The translations under genes and the position numbers were made by a program. From JAXDTI01 sp034090045 (GTDB taxonomy: Bacteria > Actinomycetota > Actinomycetes > Actinomycetales > Actinomycetaceae): a stretch of 64,000 nucleotides of DNA. This document shows, piece by piece, positions 16,561 to 25,366 of the stretch. The notes beneath the pieces are model-generated. The model searched no databases. It was not told where the DNA came from and worked only from the letters and a program-made list of their open reading frames with translations. Positions within the stretch are counted from its first letter, which is position 1, and each line of letters opens with the position of its first letter. The stretch spans positions 62,001 through 126,000 of the forward strand of contig JAXDTI010000003.1 of the NCBI GenBank assembly GCA_034090045.1, read 5' to 3'.

Positions 16561-18054
16561 TTACAAATGCTCGCGCAGCCGCTCAAGCCGCGCCACGCAA
16601 GACTCCGACCCCAACAGCAGCATCGAATCAAACACCGGGATTGAAACATTTGAGCCGGTAATCGCCACGAACAGCGGGGCGAAAGCCTCACGCGGCTTCA
16701 AACCCATCTCGGTGACCATGCGCTGCATCATCACGTCCTTAAAAGAATCCGGAGTGGCAGAGGCAAAATCGGTGGTTCGCACCACATCCTGGGCGGCGGT
16801 GAGCACATCGGCGGCGGAATCTTTCAATTTCGCCAGTGGTCTTTCGGCATACTCGAGGGCAGCGTCATCAACAAAAAGGAAACGTAACATCCGGGCGGCC
16901 TCCGAGAGCACCTGAACCCGAGTTTGAGCCAGCGGCGCTGCAGCGATAAACACTCGCCGATCGCGTTCGCTGAGATCCGCGAGCGAGTCGGCAGCGAAAA
17001 TCTCCGCGGCACACATATACGGCAACAGCCGCTCCGTAAAGTCTCCAGGATCAAGCATTCGTAAATGGTCGGCGTTAATCGCCAAACATTTCTTTAAGTC
17101 AAAACGTGCCGGATTTGGATTCACGTCCTGAATGTCGAAATGTTCAGCCATCTCATCGAGAGAAAAGATGTCACGATCGGGAGCGATTGACCAACCCAGC
17201 AGCGCCAGGTAGTTCACTAGACCCTCCGCAATCATGCCGTTTTCACGATGAAGCAGCAGGTTCGATTCCGGATCTCGTTTCGAGAGTTTCTTGTTACCCT
17301 CCCCCATCACGTAGGGCAGGTGCCCAAACTCGGGGATACGCTCGGCGATACCCAACTCAATTAGCGCGCGATAGAGCACAATCTGGCGCGGCGTGGAGGA
17401 GAGCAGATCTTCACCACGAAGCACGTGAGAAATACGCATCATCGCATCATCGACCGGATTAACCAGGGTATATAGCGGGTCGCCGTTAGCTCGCACGATC
17501 ACATAGTCCGGTACCGAACCGTCCTTGAAAGTGATTTCGCCACGAACCAGGTCAGTGAAAGTGATATCCTCATCAGGCATCCGCATCCTGAGCACCGGCT
17601 CCCGACCCTCGGCACGGTAGGCGGTCTTTTGTTCCTCGGTGAGGCTGCGGTCATAACCGTCATAGCCGAGCTTCGGATTCTCTCCCCTTGCCGCGTGACG
17701 TGCCTCGACCTCCTCCGGAGTGGAGAAGGACTCGTAAGCGTAGCCGCTATCCAGCAGCTTTTGGGCAACCTCGCGGTAAATATCCATCCGTTCGGATTGC
17801 CGATAGGGGCCGTAGGGGCCGCCGACACCAACCCCCTCATCCCAGTTCAAACCCAACCAATTCAGCGATTCAATGATTTGGTTAAAGGATTCTTCAGAGT
17901 CGCGGGCAGCATCGGTGTCCTCAATACGGAACACGAAAGTCCCGCCGGTGTGGCGGGCATAAGCCCAGTTAAACAGGCATGTGCGAACCATTCCGACGTG
18001 CGGGGTTCCGGTCGGTGAAGGGCAAAAACGTACTCGAATATCTGTATTAGTCAT
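16561..18054 (-). CDS. gltX: Glutamyl-tRNA synthetase
   Basis: Class I synthetase that charges tRNA-Glu and, where GatCAB is used, also tRNA-Gln. 497 residues; HIGH-type motif in PSPTGTPHVGM, FRIEDTDAARD, and KMSKS-type motif KLSKRD. The C-terminal anticodon-binding helical domain is complete. Adjacent tRNA-Gln and tRNA-Glu genes and gatCAB 3 kb away fit a non-discriminating enzyme, an inference from context. Confidence 0.97.
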   Translation of the reverse strand: MTNTDIRVRFCPSPTGTPHVGMVRTCLFNWAYARHTGGTFVFRIEDTDAARDSEESFNQIIESLNWLGLNWDEGVGVGGPYGPYRQSERMDIYREVAQKLLDSGYAYESFSTPEEVEARHAARGENPKLGYDGYDRSLTEEQKTAYRAEGREPVLRMRMPDEDITFTDLVRGEITFKDGSVPDYVIVRANGDPLYTLVNPVDDAMMRISHVLRGEDLLSSTPRQIVLYRALIELGIAERIPEFGHLPYVMGEGNKKLSKRDPESNLLLHRENGMIAEGLVNYLALLGWSIAPDRDIFSLDEMAEHFDIQDVNPNPARFDLKKCLAINADHLRMLDPGDFTERLLPYMCAAEIFAADSLADLSERDRRVFIAAAPLAQTRVQVLSEAARMLRFLFVDDAALEYAERPLAKLKDSAADVLTAAQDVVRTTDFASATPDSFKDVMMQRMVTEMGLKPREAFAPLFVAITGSNVSIPVFDSMLLLGSESCVARLERLREHL

Positions 18055-18124
18055 AGCGCTATCCAGCCTATCGCACTGCCGCGTCTTTCTCGGATACTGG
18101 TGGAGACTACCGGGATGATGCGGG

Positions 18125-19657
18125 TTACTCGGCGGCTTTTCCTATGTGGCGGCCAGCCGCGATTCCTTCCGCGCTCCAAATATCGGTCGGTAACTCTCCG
18201 GGCAGGAACTCGTTATCGGTACTGCAGAAGAGAATCTCCTCCTCCGGCTTGGTTTTACGCTGATGCTCGTAATCCTTCAACGCCCCGATCGCCCACTTGT
18301 ACAGGAACAGGCACGCCGTCAGATTCACGAGCACCAGCAGTGCCGCCGCCCAATCGCCAATCACCCACACCGCATTTAACGACATCACCGCGCCGAAGAC
18401 GACCGCGACAATACAGATAATCTTTGAGAACCATCCCTTAGAGTCAATGCCACGCAGGAACTTTTCATTGCCCTCCGCATAGGCATAGTTGCCCAGCAGC
18501 GTGGAATAGATGAACATGAAGATGATAATGATCATGACCGGTTTCGTCCACGCCCCCAGCACACCGAGAGACTCAATCGTCAAGTTAGCGCCCGACAGGT
18601 CCTGCACCAACTGAGACTGTTCGGTGGCGTTAATATCGAACACCCCGCCCACCAGGACGATAAAGGCAGTGGCGGTACAAACCAAAATAGTATCCACGAA
18701 AACGCCGAGAGATTGTATCAGCCCCTGCTTCACCGGGTGATTCACGGTCGCGGTCGAGGCGGCGTTCGGAACCGAACCTTCACCTGCTTCATTCGAAAAC
18801 AGGCCGCGCTTCGCACCGTTCATAAACGCCGCATAGATGCCGCCCAGTACCCCACCGGCAGCCTGATTCAGACCGAAAGCGCTGGCGAATATGGTTTGGA
18901 AAACCGGGATTATCATGTGCCAGTTGGTGATGAAAGTAATGAGCGCTAAAAGAATGTAGAGCACTGCCATCAGCGGGGCGAGTATCTCGGTGAAACGCGC
19001 CACCGGACGCAAACCGCCGATAAAGAACGGCGCGGAAATCAGCACCAAAACAATTGCCGAAACCCAGGTCGGCCAACCAAAGTTTTCCGCCGCAATCGCC
19101 GAGAGCGTATTGGCCTGGATCATCTCGTATGCAAAAGCGAAAGTGAAAACCAGCAGCACCGAGAAGAGCACACCCCAGCCGCGTTTACCGAGACCACGTT
19201 CAATATAAAATGCCGGGCCGCCACGGAAAGTACCGTCGGGGTTGCGCACTTTAAACATTTGGCCGAGCGTGGATTCTATGAAACCGGTTGCCATTCCGAG
19301 TAGCGCTATTATCCACATCCAGAACACCGCGCCCGGGCCGCCAACCACCAGGGCGATAGCGACACCTGCGATATTTCCGGTGCCGATACGGTCAGCCAAA
19401 CCCACAGTAAAAGCCTGGAAAGAGGAGATGCCGCCGTGGGCTCCATCGCGAGAATTCAAGGCAACGTGCCACATGTGACCAAAGAGGCGGAACTGGATGG
19501 CGCGGGTCTTGATAGTTGAATAGATGCCGAACCCTACCAGCAGGATAATCAGCACAAATACGATGGAATGACCATAGACCCAATCCAGGGTGTCGGCGAT
19601 ACCGCTGTTGATTTTGTCAAAGAGGCTCTGTTCAGCCTCGGTGGGGATAAAAAACAT
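18125..19657 (-). CDS. Alanine/glycine:cation symporter (AGCS family)
   Basis: Integral membrane sodium- or proton-coupled amino-acid importer. 510 residues with about ten hydrophobic segments and the family motifs DRIGTGNIAGVAIALVVGGPG, MWIIALLGMATGFIE, FRGGPAFYIERGLG and GLFSNEAGEGSVPNAAS. ATG 19657 follows GAGG by 5 nt; the frame extends to 19699 without support. Upstream is a pair of direct repeats (19761-19779). The substrate, alanine or glycine, cannot be resolved. Confidence 0.93.
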   Translation of the reverse strand: MFFIPTEAEQSLFDKINSGIADTLDWVYGHSIVFVLIILLVGFGIYSTIKTRAIQFRLFGHMWHVALNSRDGAHGGISSFQAFTVGLADRIGTGNIAGVAIALVVGGPGAVFWMWIIALLGMATGFIESTLGQMFKVRNPDGTFRGGPAFYIERGLGKRGWGVLFSVLLVFTFAFAYEMIQANTLSAIAAENFGWPTWVSAIVLVLISAPFFIGGLRPVARFTEILAPLMAVLYILLALITFITNWHMIIPVFQTIFASAFGLNQAAGGVLGGIYAAFMNGAKRGLFSNEAGEGSVPNAASTATVNHPVKQGLIQSLGVFVDTILVCTATAFIVLVGGVFDINATEQSQLVQDLSGANLTIESLGVLGAWTKPVMIIIIFMFIYSTLLGNYAYAEGNEKFLRGIDSKGWFSKIICIVAVVFGAVMSLNAVWVIGDWAAALLVLVNLTACLFLYKWAIGALKDYEHQRKTKPEEEILFCSTDNEFLPGELPTDIWSAEGIAAGRHIGKAAE

Positions 19658-19760
19658 GGATTCCTCACGCTTCCTCAAGAATGGGTAAAAACTTCTCAAA
19701 GAGTACAGCTAAAGGCTACCAAAAAAGATGAAGCGAAACCGGTTAATGGAGACAGCACAT

Positions 19761-19779
19761 AAACTATCCCCAAACTATC
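19761..19779. repeat. 11-bp-period direct repeat AAACTATC upstream of the AGCS symporter
   Basis: AAACTATC occurs at 19761-19768 and again at 19772-19779, one helical turn apart, about 105-120 nt upstream of the leftward symporter start. Read leftward it is GATAGTTT-GGG-GATAGTTT. The poxB promoter region carries the same element twice. Confidence 0.5.
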
Positions 19780-19856
19780 GGTTTGTGACCTGTTGAACTC
19801 CGTGAGAATACGCGAAGCTTCCCGCCCGGCTCGACCCGGTTATCAGATTGAAAAGC

Positions 19857-21365
19857 TTAGGCGTTAATTTTGGTCAAAATCAGTTCGCGGGCGTGCGCGG
19901 CATCGGCAGAGCCGCGGGTCGCTTTCATGATCGGACCGATAAGGGCACCAATCGCCTGCACCTTTCCGCCTTTAATCTTCTCGACCACATCCGGGTTATC
20001 GGCGAGAACCTGGTCGATGATCGCCTCCAGTTCCGAGTCGTCCTGCACCAGTTCCAGACCGCGAGCAGCCATAACCTCTGTCGGGCTGCCCTCGCCAGCC
20101 ACAAGCCCCTCCACCACTTGACGGGCGAGCTTGTCATTGAGCCGTCCAGCACAGATCAGCTTATCCAGTTCAGCTACGTGCTGTGGGGTGGCGGTCAGCT
20201 CGTGAGGATCCAGTTCCATTTCCTTGGCCTGGCGAGCCAGCTCACCCATCCACCATTTGCGGGCAGCCGCCGGTGAGGCACCCGCGGCAACCGAAGCCTC
20301 AATCAAGTCCAACACATCGGCGTTCACGACATCCCGCATCTCCATTTCGGAGTATCCGTATTCCTCACGGATGCGCCGCCGGTGCGCAATCGGCAACTCC
20401 GGCAAGTTTTGACGAAGTTCATCCACCCAGGTTCGGTCGGGACGAATTGGAGCCAAATCTGGCTCCGGGAAATAGCGGTAATCCTCGGCATCAGACTTCT
20501 CCCGTCCGGAAGAAGTCGAGGCGGTGTCCTCATGCCAGTGGCGAGTCTCCTGAACGATAGTTCCACCGTCCAACAAAATAGCGGCCTGTCGGCGCATCTC
20601 GTATTTGATGGTGCGTTCAATCGCGCGGAAAGAGTTCACGTTCTTTGTCTCGGTGCGGGTCCCCAGGGGAGACTCCGGCGTGGGACGTAGCGACACGTTC
20701 ACATCGGCGCGCACATTACCGCGCTCCATGCGTGCCTGCGAAATCTCCAGCGATGCCGCAATATCTCTGATCGCACGTACATAGGCGGCAGCGACCTCCG
20801 GAGCGCGCTCACCCGCACCATAAATCGGTTTCGTCACGATCTCAACCAGCGGCACTCCCCCACGGTTATAGTCCACCAGCGAATATGCCGCACCCTGGAT
20901 GCGACCATCCTCACCACCGATATGGGTGTTCTTGCCGGCATCCTCCTCCATGTGAGCACGCTCGATATCGACCCGGAACATGGTTCCGTCAACTAGTTCA
21001 ACATCCACGTACCCGTCATAGGCGATCGGTTCATCGTATTGGCTTATCTGATAGGCCTTTGCCAGATCCGGATAGAAATAGTTTTTGCGGGCAAAACGAC
21101 AGTATTCGGCGATACTACAGTTCAAAGCGAGACCGAGTTTGATTGCGTATTCGACGGCTCGTTCATTGGCGACCGGAAGGGAACCGGGCAGCCCCACCGA
21201 CACCGGCGTGATACGAGTATTTGGCTCCCCACCGCTGGCGTTCGGCGCGGAATCAAACATTTTGGTCACGGTGGACAGCTCCACGTGCACCTCCATACCC
21301 AACACCGGGTCGAAGTTTTCGACAGCTTTCTCATAGCTTACGAGTTGGTCTGAAACGTGTGCCAT
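19857..21365 (-). CDS. gatB: Aspartyl/glutamyl-tRNA amidotransferase subunit B
   Basis: Kinase subunit of GatCAB that phosphorylates misacylated Glu-tRNA-Gln and transfers the ammonia. 502 residues with GMEVHVELSTVTKMFDSA, RKNYFYPDLAKAYQISQYD, and ETKNVNSFRAIERTIKYE; the C-terminal YqeY-like tail domain is complete. Its ATG is one base after the gatA stop, so the two are translationally coupled. Confidence 0.98.
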   Translation of the reverse strand: MAHVSDQLVSYEKAVENFDPVLGMEVHVELSTVTKMFDSAPNASGGEPNTRITPVSVGLPGSLPVANERAVEYAIKLGLALNCSIAEYCRFARKNYFYPDLAKAYQISQYDEPIAYDGYVDVELVDGTMFRVDIERAHMEEDAGKNTHIGGEDGRIQGAAYSLVDYNRGGVPLVEIVTKPIYGAGERAPEVAAAYVRAIRDIAASLEISQARMERGNVRADVNVSLRPTPESPLGTRTETKNVNSFRAIERTIKYEMRRQAAILLDGGTIVQETRHWHEDTASTSSGREKSDAEDYRYFPEPDLAPIRPDRTWVDELRQNLPELPIAHRRRIREEYGYSEMEMRDVVNADVLDLIEASVAAGASPAAARKWWMGELARQAKEMELDPHELTATPQHVAELDKLICAGRLNDKLARQVVEGLVAGEGSPTEVMAARGLELVQDDSELEAIIDQVLADNPDVVEKIKGGKVQAIGALIGPIMKATRGSADAAHARELILTKINA

Positions 21366-21366
21366 A

Positions 21367-22860
21367 TCACTTCTCCTCCCACTCCACAGCCGGGCAGTTC
21401 TCGGCGATATTCACCCCGATCTGGTTTTCAACAGCAGCAGCAACCCGATACATGAGGGCATCGGCGCGTTGCGGCGTGGTTATCTGGAAACCGACCGGCA
21501 GGTTCTGTGATAGACCAATCGGTATCGACACCGCCGGCAGGCCCGCGAGATTAGGCGGGATTGTGGCAATATCGGCGGCATACATCGACATCGGGTCCTC
21601 CAGGCGTGCCCCGAGCGGGAAAGCCACAGTCGGGGAAGTCGGGCTCACCAACGCATCCACTTTAGCGAACGCTTCGGAATAGTCCTGTAGCACCAGGGTG
21701 CGAACCTTTTGGGCAGAGCCATAGTAGGCATCAAAATATCCGGCTGATAGCACGTGAGTACCCAGAATAATGCGGCGTTTCACCTCGTCACCAAAACCGG
21801 CACCGCGAGTCGAAGCCATCACCGTTTCGGAAGTTACCGGACCTGATTCGGGTACCACCCGGATACCGTAGCGGATACCGTCGAAACGTGCCAGGTTCGA
21901 GGACACCTCGGCCGGCATAATCAGGTAATACGCCGGCAGGGCATAGTCGAAATACCTCATTTTGATGTCGATAACTTCAGCACCCGCCGCACTCAACTGC
22001 TCCAGCGTGGATTTATAGGCATCCAAGACACCGGGCTCGAAAGCCGCCTCATCAAAGGTAGGCAACAGGTTCCCGATCTTCATATTCTCGATACCTTTAC
22101 CCAGTTCAACAGCATAGTCAGGAATCGGGTCAGGCAATGAGGTCGAATCCAGGGGATCTTTACCACCTATTAATGCCTCTAGGGCAGCCGCGTCAGCAAC
22201 GGTGCGGGCAAAAGGCCCAATCTGATCTAGCGAAGAAGCCATAGCGACTGCGCCATAACGAGACACATAGCCGTAGGTCGGTTTCGCGCCAACGATACCG
22301 TTTACACTGGCAGGCTGACGAATCGAGCCTCCGGTATCGGTACCCAAAGCCCAGGGTGTAAAAAAAGCCGCAACCGCAGCCGCCGAACCGCCGGAAGAAC
22401 CGCCCGGAATCCGGTCTAGATCCCACGGGTTGCGGGTCGGGCCATAACAGGAATGCTCGGTGGAAGAACCCATCGCGAACTCATCCATATTTGTGTGCCC
22501 CAAAATCGGCATCCGCTCGGCTTTGATCTTCTCAATCACGGTCGCGTCATAGGGCGGACGCCAACCTTTCAAAATACGAGAAGAACAGGTGGTCTCCATA
22601 CCGCGAATCACGATGTTGTCTTTAATCGCGATTGGTACGCCCGCAAATCGCGGCAGCTCAACACCCTTTGCCCGATCAGCATCAACAGCGCGAGCCACGC
22701 TCAACGCCCCCTCGGCATCGACGGTGACGAAGGCATTCACCCGTTCGTCAAAAGTCGCGATACGATCCAGAAAACCCTGCGTGACCTGTTCTGAAGTATA
22801 GGTTCCAGCAGCCAACGCAGCAGCGAGGTCAGTGGCGGAAAGTTTCAGAAAATCCCGCAT
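21367..22860 (-). CDS. gatA: Aspartyl/glutamyl-tRNA amidotransferase subunit A
   Basis: Amidase subunit that releases ammonia from glutamine. 497 residues with the Ser-cisSer-Lys triad: VPIAIKDNIV (Lys), GGSSGGSAAAVAA (cis-Ser) and GTDTGGSIRQPA (nucleophilic Ser). The gene is 3 nt after gatC and 1 nt before gatB in a gatC-gatA-gatB operon. Confidence 0.98.
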   Translation of the reverse strand: MRDFLKLSATDLAAALAAGTYTSEQVTQGFLDRIATFDERVNAFVTVDAEGALSVARAVDADRAKGVELPRFAGVPIAIKDNIVIRGMETTCSSRILKGWRPPYDATVIEKIKAERMPILGHTNMDEFAMGSSTEHSCYGPTRNPWDLDRIPGGSSGGSAAAVAAFFTPWALGTDTGGSIRQPASVNGIVGAKPTYGYVSRYGAVAMASSLDQIGPFARTVADAAALEALIGGKDPLDSTSLPDPIPDYAVELGKGIENMKIGNLLPTFDEAAFEPGVLDAYKSTLEQLSAAGAEVIDIKMRYFDYALPAYYLIMPAEVSSNLARFDGIRYGIRVVPESGPVTSETVMASTRGAGFGDEVKRRIILGTHVLSAGYFDAYYGSAQKVRTLVLQDYSEAFAKVDALVSPTSPTVAFPLGARLEDPMSMYAADIATIPPNLAGLPAVSIPIGLSQNLPVGFQITTPQRADALMYRVAAAVENQIGVNIAENCPAVEWEEK

Positions 22861-22863
22861 ATC

Positions 22864-23160
22864 TCACTCCTCCCCTAGAATTTGTGGCACCCGGAACTGG
22901 CCATCTTGGGCGTCCGGAGCCGCAGCCAATAGCTCGTCACGATCCAGCGTCTCGGTAGGCGTATCCGGACGCAACACATTGACGATCTCTACCGGATGTG
23001 AAGTCGCCGCCACATCTGGAGTGGCAACCTCGCTAACCTTCGCGACCGCATCGGCAATCTGACCGAGCTGACCGGCAATACGAGTGATTTCTGCCTCGCT
23101 CAAGTGCAGGCGAGACAGCTGTGCAACCCGCCGCACCTCTGTTTCATCAATAGTCGACAT
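22864..23160 (-). CDS. gatC: Aspartyl/glutamyl-tRNA amidotransferase subunit C
   Basis: Small belt subunit that holds GatA and GatB together. 98 residues with VRRVAQLSRLHLSEAEITR and the C-terminal LRPDTP and FRVPQIL motifs, all typical. First gene of the operon; no strong ribosome site is visible upstream of the ATG. Confidence 0.96.
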   Translation of the reverse strand: MSTIDETEVRRVAQLSRLHLSEAEITRIAGQLGQIADAVAKVSEVATPDVAATSHPVEIVNVLRPDTPTETLDRDELLAAAPDAQDGQFRVPQILGEE

Positions 23161-23208
23161 AGAACTGATTTTACCGCCCGCTACGACAGCACCCTAAATC
23201 GAGTTGCA

Positions 23209-23246
23209 ATAATAAAAAGAGGGACGAAGCACATGCCCCGCCCCTC
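23209..23246 (-). terminator. Intrinsic terminator of rpmF
   Basis: An 8-bp stem (complement of 23219-23226 with 23239-23246, one G-U) with a 12-nt loop is followed leftward by TTTTTATTATT. It starts 18 nt after the rpmF stop and insulates gatCAB from it. Confidence 0.85.
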
Positions 23247-23263
23247 GGTTGCTACTGTTTGCC

Positions 23264-23446
23264 CTATGCCTGGAATTCGTCATCCGGCTGGTAGAGCCCA
23301 AGTTTCGCCGCCTTCGTCAACCGCCTGGGAATCGTCATCTTACGTCCACCCGCAGACACGGTCTGCAGAGCAGTCAGGTCGGCCTTCCAGGCCGAACGAC
23401 GAGTCCGAGTGTTGGCTCGCGACATTTTCCGCTTTGGAACCGCCAT
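23264..23446 (-). CDS. rpmF: 50S ribosomal protein L32, zinc-independent (C-) form
   Basis: 60-residue ribosomal protein starting MAVPKRKMSRANTRTRRSAWK. The Cys residues of the usual L32 zinc ribbon are absent (TVSAGGRKMTIPRRLTKAAK in their place), which defines the C- paralogue. ATG 23446 has AAGGAG 6 nt upstream. No Zur-like box was seen upstream, so this may be the constitutive copy rather than a zinc-starvation replacement. Confidence 0.94.
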   Translation of the reverse strand: MAVPKRKMSRANTRTRRSAWKADLTALQTVSAGGRKMTIPRRLTKAAKLGLYQPDDEFQA

Positions 23447-23559
23447 CGCCCGCTCCTTCACTATCTATACGAATACCGGATACCACTTTGCCACGAAAGG
23501 GCATCTGAACGCCAATTCAGCGATACTGTCGGAAATAAAAACCCGTGAAAAGTGGAATC

Positions 23560-24237
23560 ATGCAACGGCTCAAGTTTAGCATCAAAGCTATGCGCACCCT
23601 GAAGCCCGATAGTGAGACTATGGCGGAAATCACCGTGCATCGTTCAAGATTCCTCAGCTTCGGTGCCCACGTGCAGTCAGAATCCCAGGCACGAGACTTT
23701 ATCGCTGAAGTGCGTTCTCGTCATCCGCAATCCCGTCACGTGTGCACGGCTTTCAGGGTGCGAACAGAGTCAGGAATGCTTTTAGAGCACAGCAGCGATG
23801 ACGGTGAACCATCTGGAACCGCAGGGCGTCCGATACTTCAGGTACTGACCGGAGAAAAGCTAGAAAACATTGTAATCGCGGTGGTTCGGTACTTCGGCGG
23901 AGTGAAACTCGGTACCGGCGGGCTGGTGCGCGCCTATCAAGATGTCACAATGGTCATGCTGCAAAACGCCCCTATTGGCAGACAGGTGCGCTGGCCTATC
24001 TGGACGGTGACACTGCCAGCCTTCGAGGCGGGGCGCGTCGAATCCCATATCCGCTCCTCCGGGTTTCAAATCTTGGAAACCAAGTGGGGTTCAGAAACGA
24101 AACTGCAGGTTGCGGTCAAACCGGGTGAGGAAGAGCGTCTCGATGAACAGGTGTCGGAACTAACCGGCCGTCATGCCGGTATCGAAGAAACCGAAACAAC
24201 CTGCACCTTTTTTTCACAGGTCGCCGACACAAAATAG
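23560..24237 (+). CDS. YigZ/IMPACT (UPF0029) family protein
   Basis: A conserved protein of about 225 residues with an N-terminal UPF0029 domain: HRSRFLSFGAHV, EHSSDDGEPSGTAGRPILQ and VVRYFGGVKLGTGGLVRAY, followed by a smaller ferredoxin-like C-terminal domain. Homologues are linked to ribosome-associated translational control, with no firm biochemical role. The start is uncertain: ATG 23560, or ATG 23590, which gives the more usual N-terminus. Neither has a strong ribosome site. Confidence 0.87.
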   Translation: MQRLKFSIKAMRTLKPDSETMAEITVHRSRFLSFGAHVQSESQARDFIAEVRSRHPQSRHVCTAFRVRTESGMLLEHSSDDGEPSGTAGRPILQVLTGEKLENIVIAVVRYFGGVKLGTGGLVRAYQDVTMVMLQNAPIGRQVRWPIWTVTLPAFEAGRVESHIRSSGFQILETKWGSETKLQVAVKPGEEERLDEQVSELTGRHAGIEETETTCTFFSQVADTK

Positions 24238-24314
24238 GGATACCGGTATTTATGAAAGCAATTTGTTTCTTAAATTGGTTTTCTGTTGCGTCTGGGTGTT
24301 TAATATACAGGGTA

Positions 24315-24350
24315 ACAACGGCTGTTAGCGGTTTCCGCAGCAGCCGTTAA
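24315..24350 (+). promoter_or_regulatory. Leader hairpin upstream of cysK
   Basis: A two-tier hairpin: AACGGCTG/CAGCCGTT outer stem and GCGG-TTT-CCGC inner stem, ending 26 nt before the cysK ATG. An AT-rich TAATATACA segment just upstream could be the -10. No T-run follows, so it is not an ordinary terminator. Confidence 0.4.
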
Positions 24351-24375
24351 ATGCATATAGAAAAAGAGAAAAACA

Positions 24376-25308
24376 ATGAAAATCGCACAGAACGTGACCG
24401 AACTGGTCGGCAACACTCCCCTGGTGCTCATCAACCGGCTGAGCACCGGAAAAGGCGCCAACATTATTGCCAAAATCGAAGCCTATAATCCGGCATCCTC
24501 GGTTAAAGATCGAATCGCGGTCGCAATCGTAGATGCTGCGGAAGCCGCCGGTGCGCTGAAACCGGGCGGCACAATAGTTGAGGCCACCAGCGGTAACACC
24601 GGGGTGGGTTTAGCGATGGTGGGTGCCGCACGCGGATACCAGGTAGTCATAACCATGCCGGAGACCATGAGCAAGGAACGCCGCGCCCTGATGCGTGCTT
24701 TCGGAGCAGAACTGGTGCTCACTCCGGGCGCTGAAGGCATGAAAGGTACCGTGGATGCCGCCAACAAGATTCTCAAAAACCGTCCCGGCGCGATACTGGC
24801 ATCCCAGTTCGCTAACCCCGCAAACCCGCAAGCCCACTACGAAAACACCGGTGAAGAAATCTGGAAAGACACCGAAGGGAACGTGGCAGCCCTGGTGGCA
24901 GGTGTAGGCACCGGCGGTACTCTCTCCGGTGCGGGGCGGCGACTGAAAGAACTGAACCCGAATGTTCGCCTGATTGCCGTGGAACCAGCAGAATCCCCAC
25001 TGTTGAGCGCCGGACAGGCCGGTCCTCACAAAATCCAGGGGATCGGCGCAAACTTCGTTCCCGATAACTATAACGCCGAGATTGTCGATGAGATATTAAC
25101 AATCCCCTCCGACACCGCTATAGAAACTGCCAGGCGAGCCGCCGCAGAAGAGGGGCTGCTAGTCGGAATCTCCTCCGGTGCGGCACTAGCGGCCGCGCTG
25201 CAGGTAGCCGAACGCCCCGAGATGGAAGGCAAGAACATTGTCGTGGTGCTACCCGACACCGGGGAACGCTACCTGAGCACCCCGTTATTCGCAGAATACA
25301 TCAACTGA
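24376..25308 (+). CDS. cysK: Cysteine synthase A (O-acetylserine sulfhydrylase)
   Basis: PLP enzyme making L-cysteine from O-acetylserine and sulfide. 310 residues with the PLP lysine in NPASSVKDRIA, substrate loop EATSGNTGVGLA, phosphate-binding GVGTGGTLSGAGR and ISSGAALAAAL. cysE follows 58 nt downstream on the same strand, forming a compact cysteine module; CysE carries the C-terminal Ile needed for docking in CysK. Confidence 0.97.
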   Translation: MKIAQNVTELVGNTPLVLINRLSTGKGANIIAKIEAYNPASSVKDRIAVAIVDAAEAAGALKPGGTIVEATSGNTGVGLAMVGAARGYQVVITMPETMSKERRALMRAFGAELVLTPGAEGMKGTVDAANKILKNRPGAILASQFANPANPQAHYENTGEEIWKDTEGNVAALVAGVGTGGTLSGAGRRLKELNPNVRLIAVEPAESPLLSAGQAGPHKIQGIGANFVPDNYNAEIVDEILTIPSDTAIETARRAAAEEGLLVGISSGAALAAALQVAERPEMEGKNIVVVLPDTGERYLSTPLFAEYIN

Positions 25309-25324
25309 ACAAGTAAAAACGCTT

Positions 25325-25345
25325 CCGCCCGGGTAACTCGGGCGG
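25325..25345 (+). terminator. Hairpin between cysK and cysE
   Basis: Perfect 7-bp stem CCGCCCG/CGGGCGG with a 7-nt loop, 16 nt after the cysK stop and before the cysE promoter. There is no T-run, so termination may be partial. Confidence 0.45.
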
Positions 25346-25354
25346 CAACTCCCA

Positions 25355-25360
25355 TATAAT
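25355..25360 (+). promoter_or_regulatory. TATAAT -10 element of cysE (leaderless transcript likely)
   Basis: Consensus TATAAT ends 6 nt before the cysE ATG (25367), so transcription should begin at or within a base of the start codon. There is no Shine-Dalgarno sequence, as expected for a leaderless actinobacterial mRNA. A -35 element is not obvious. Confidence 0.55.
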
Positions 25361-25366
25361 CATCCT

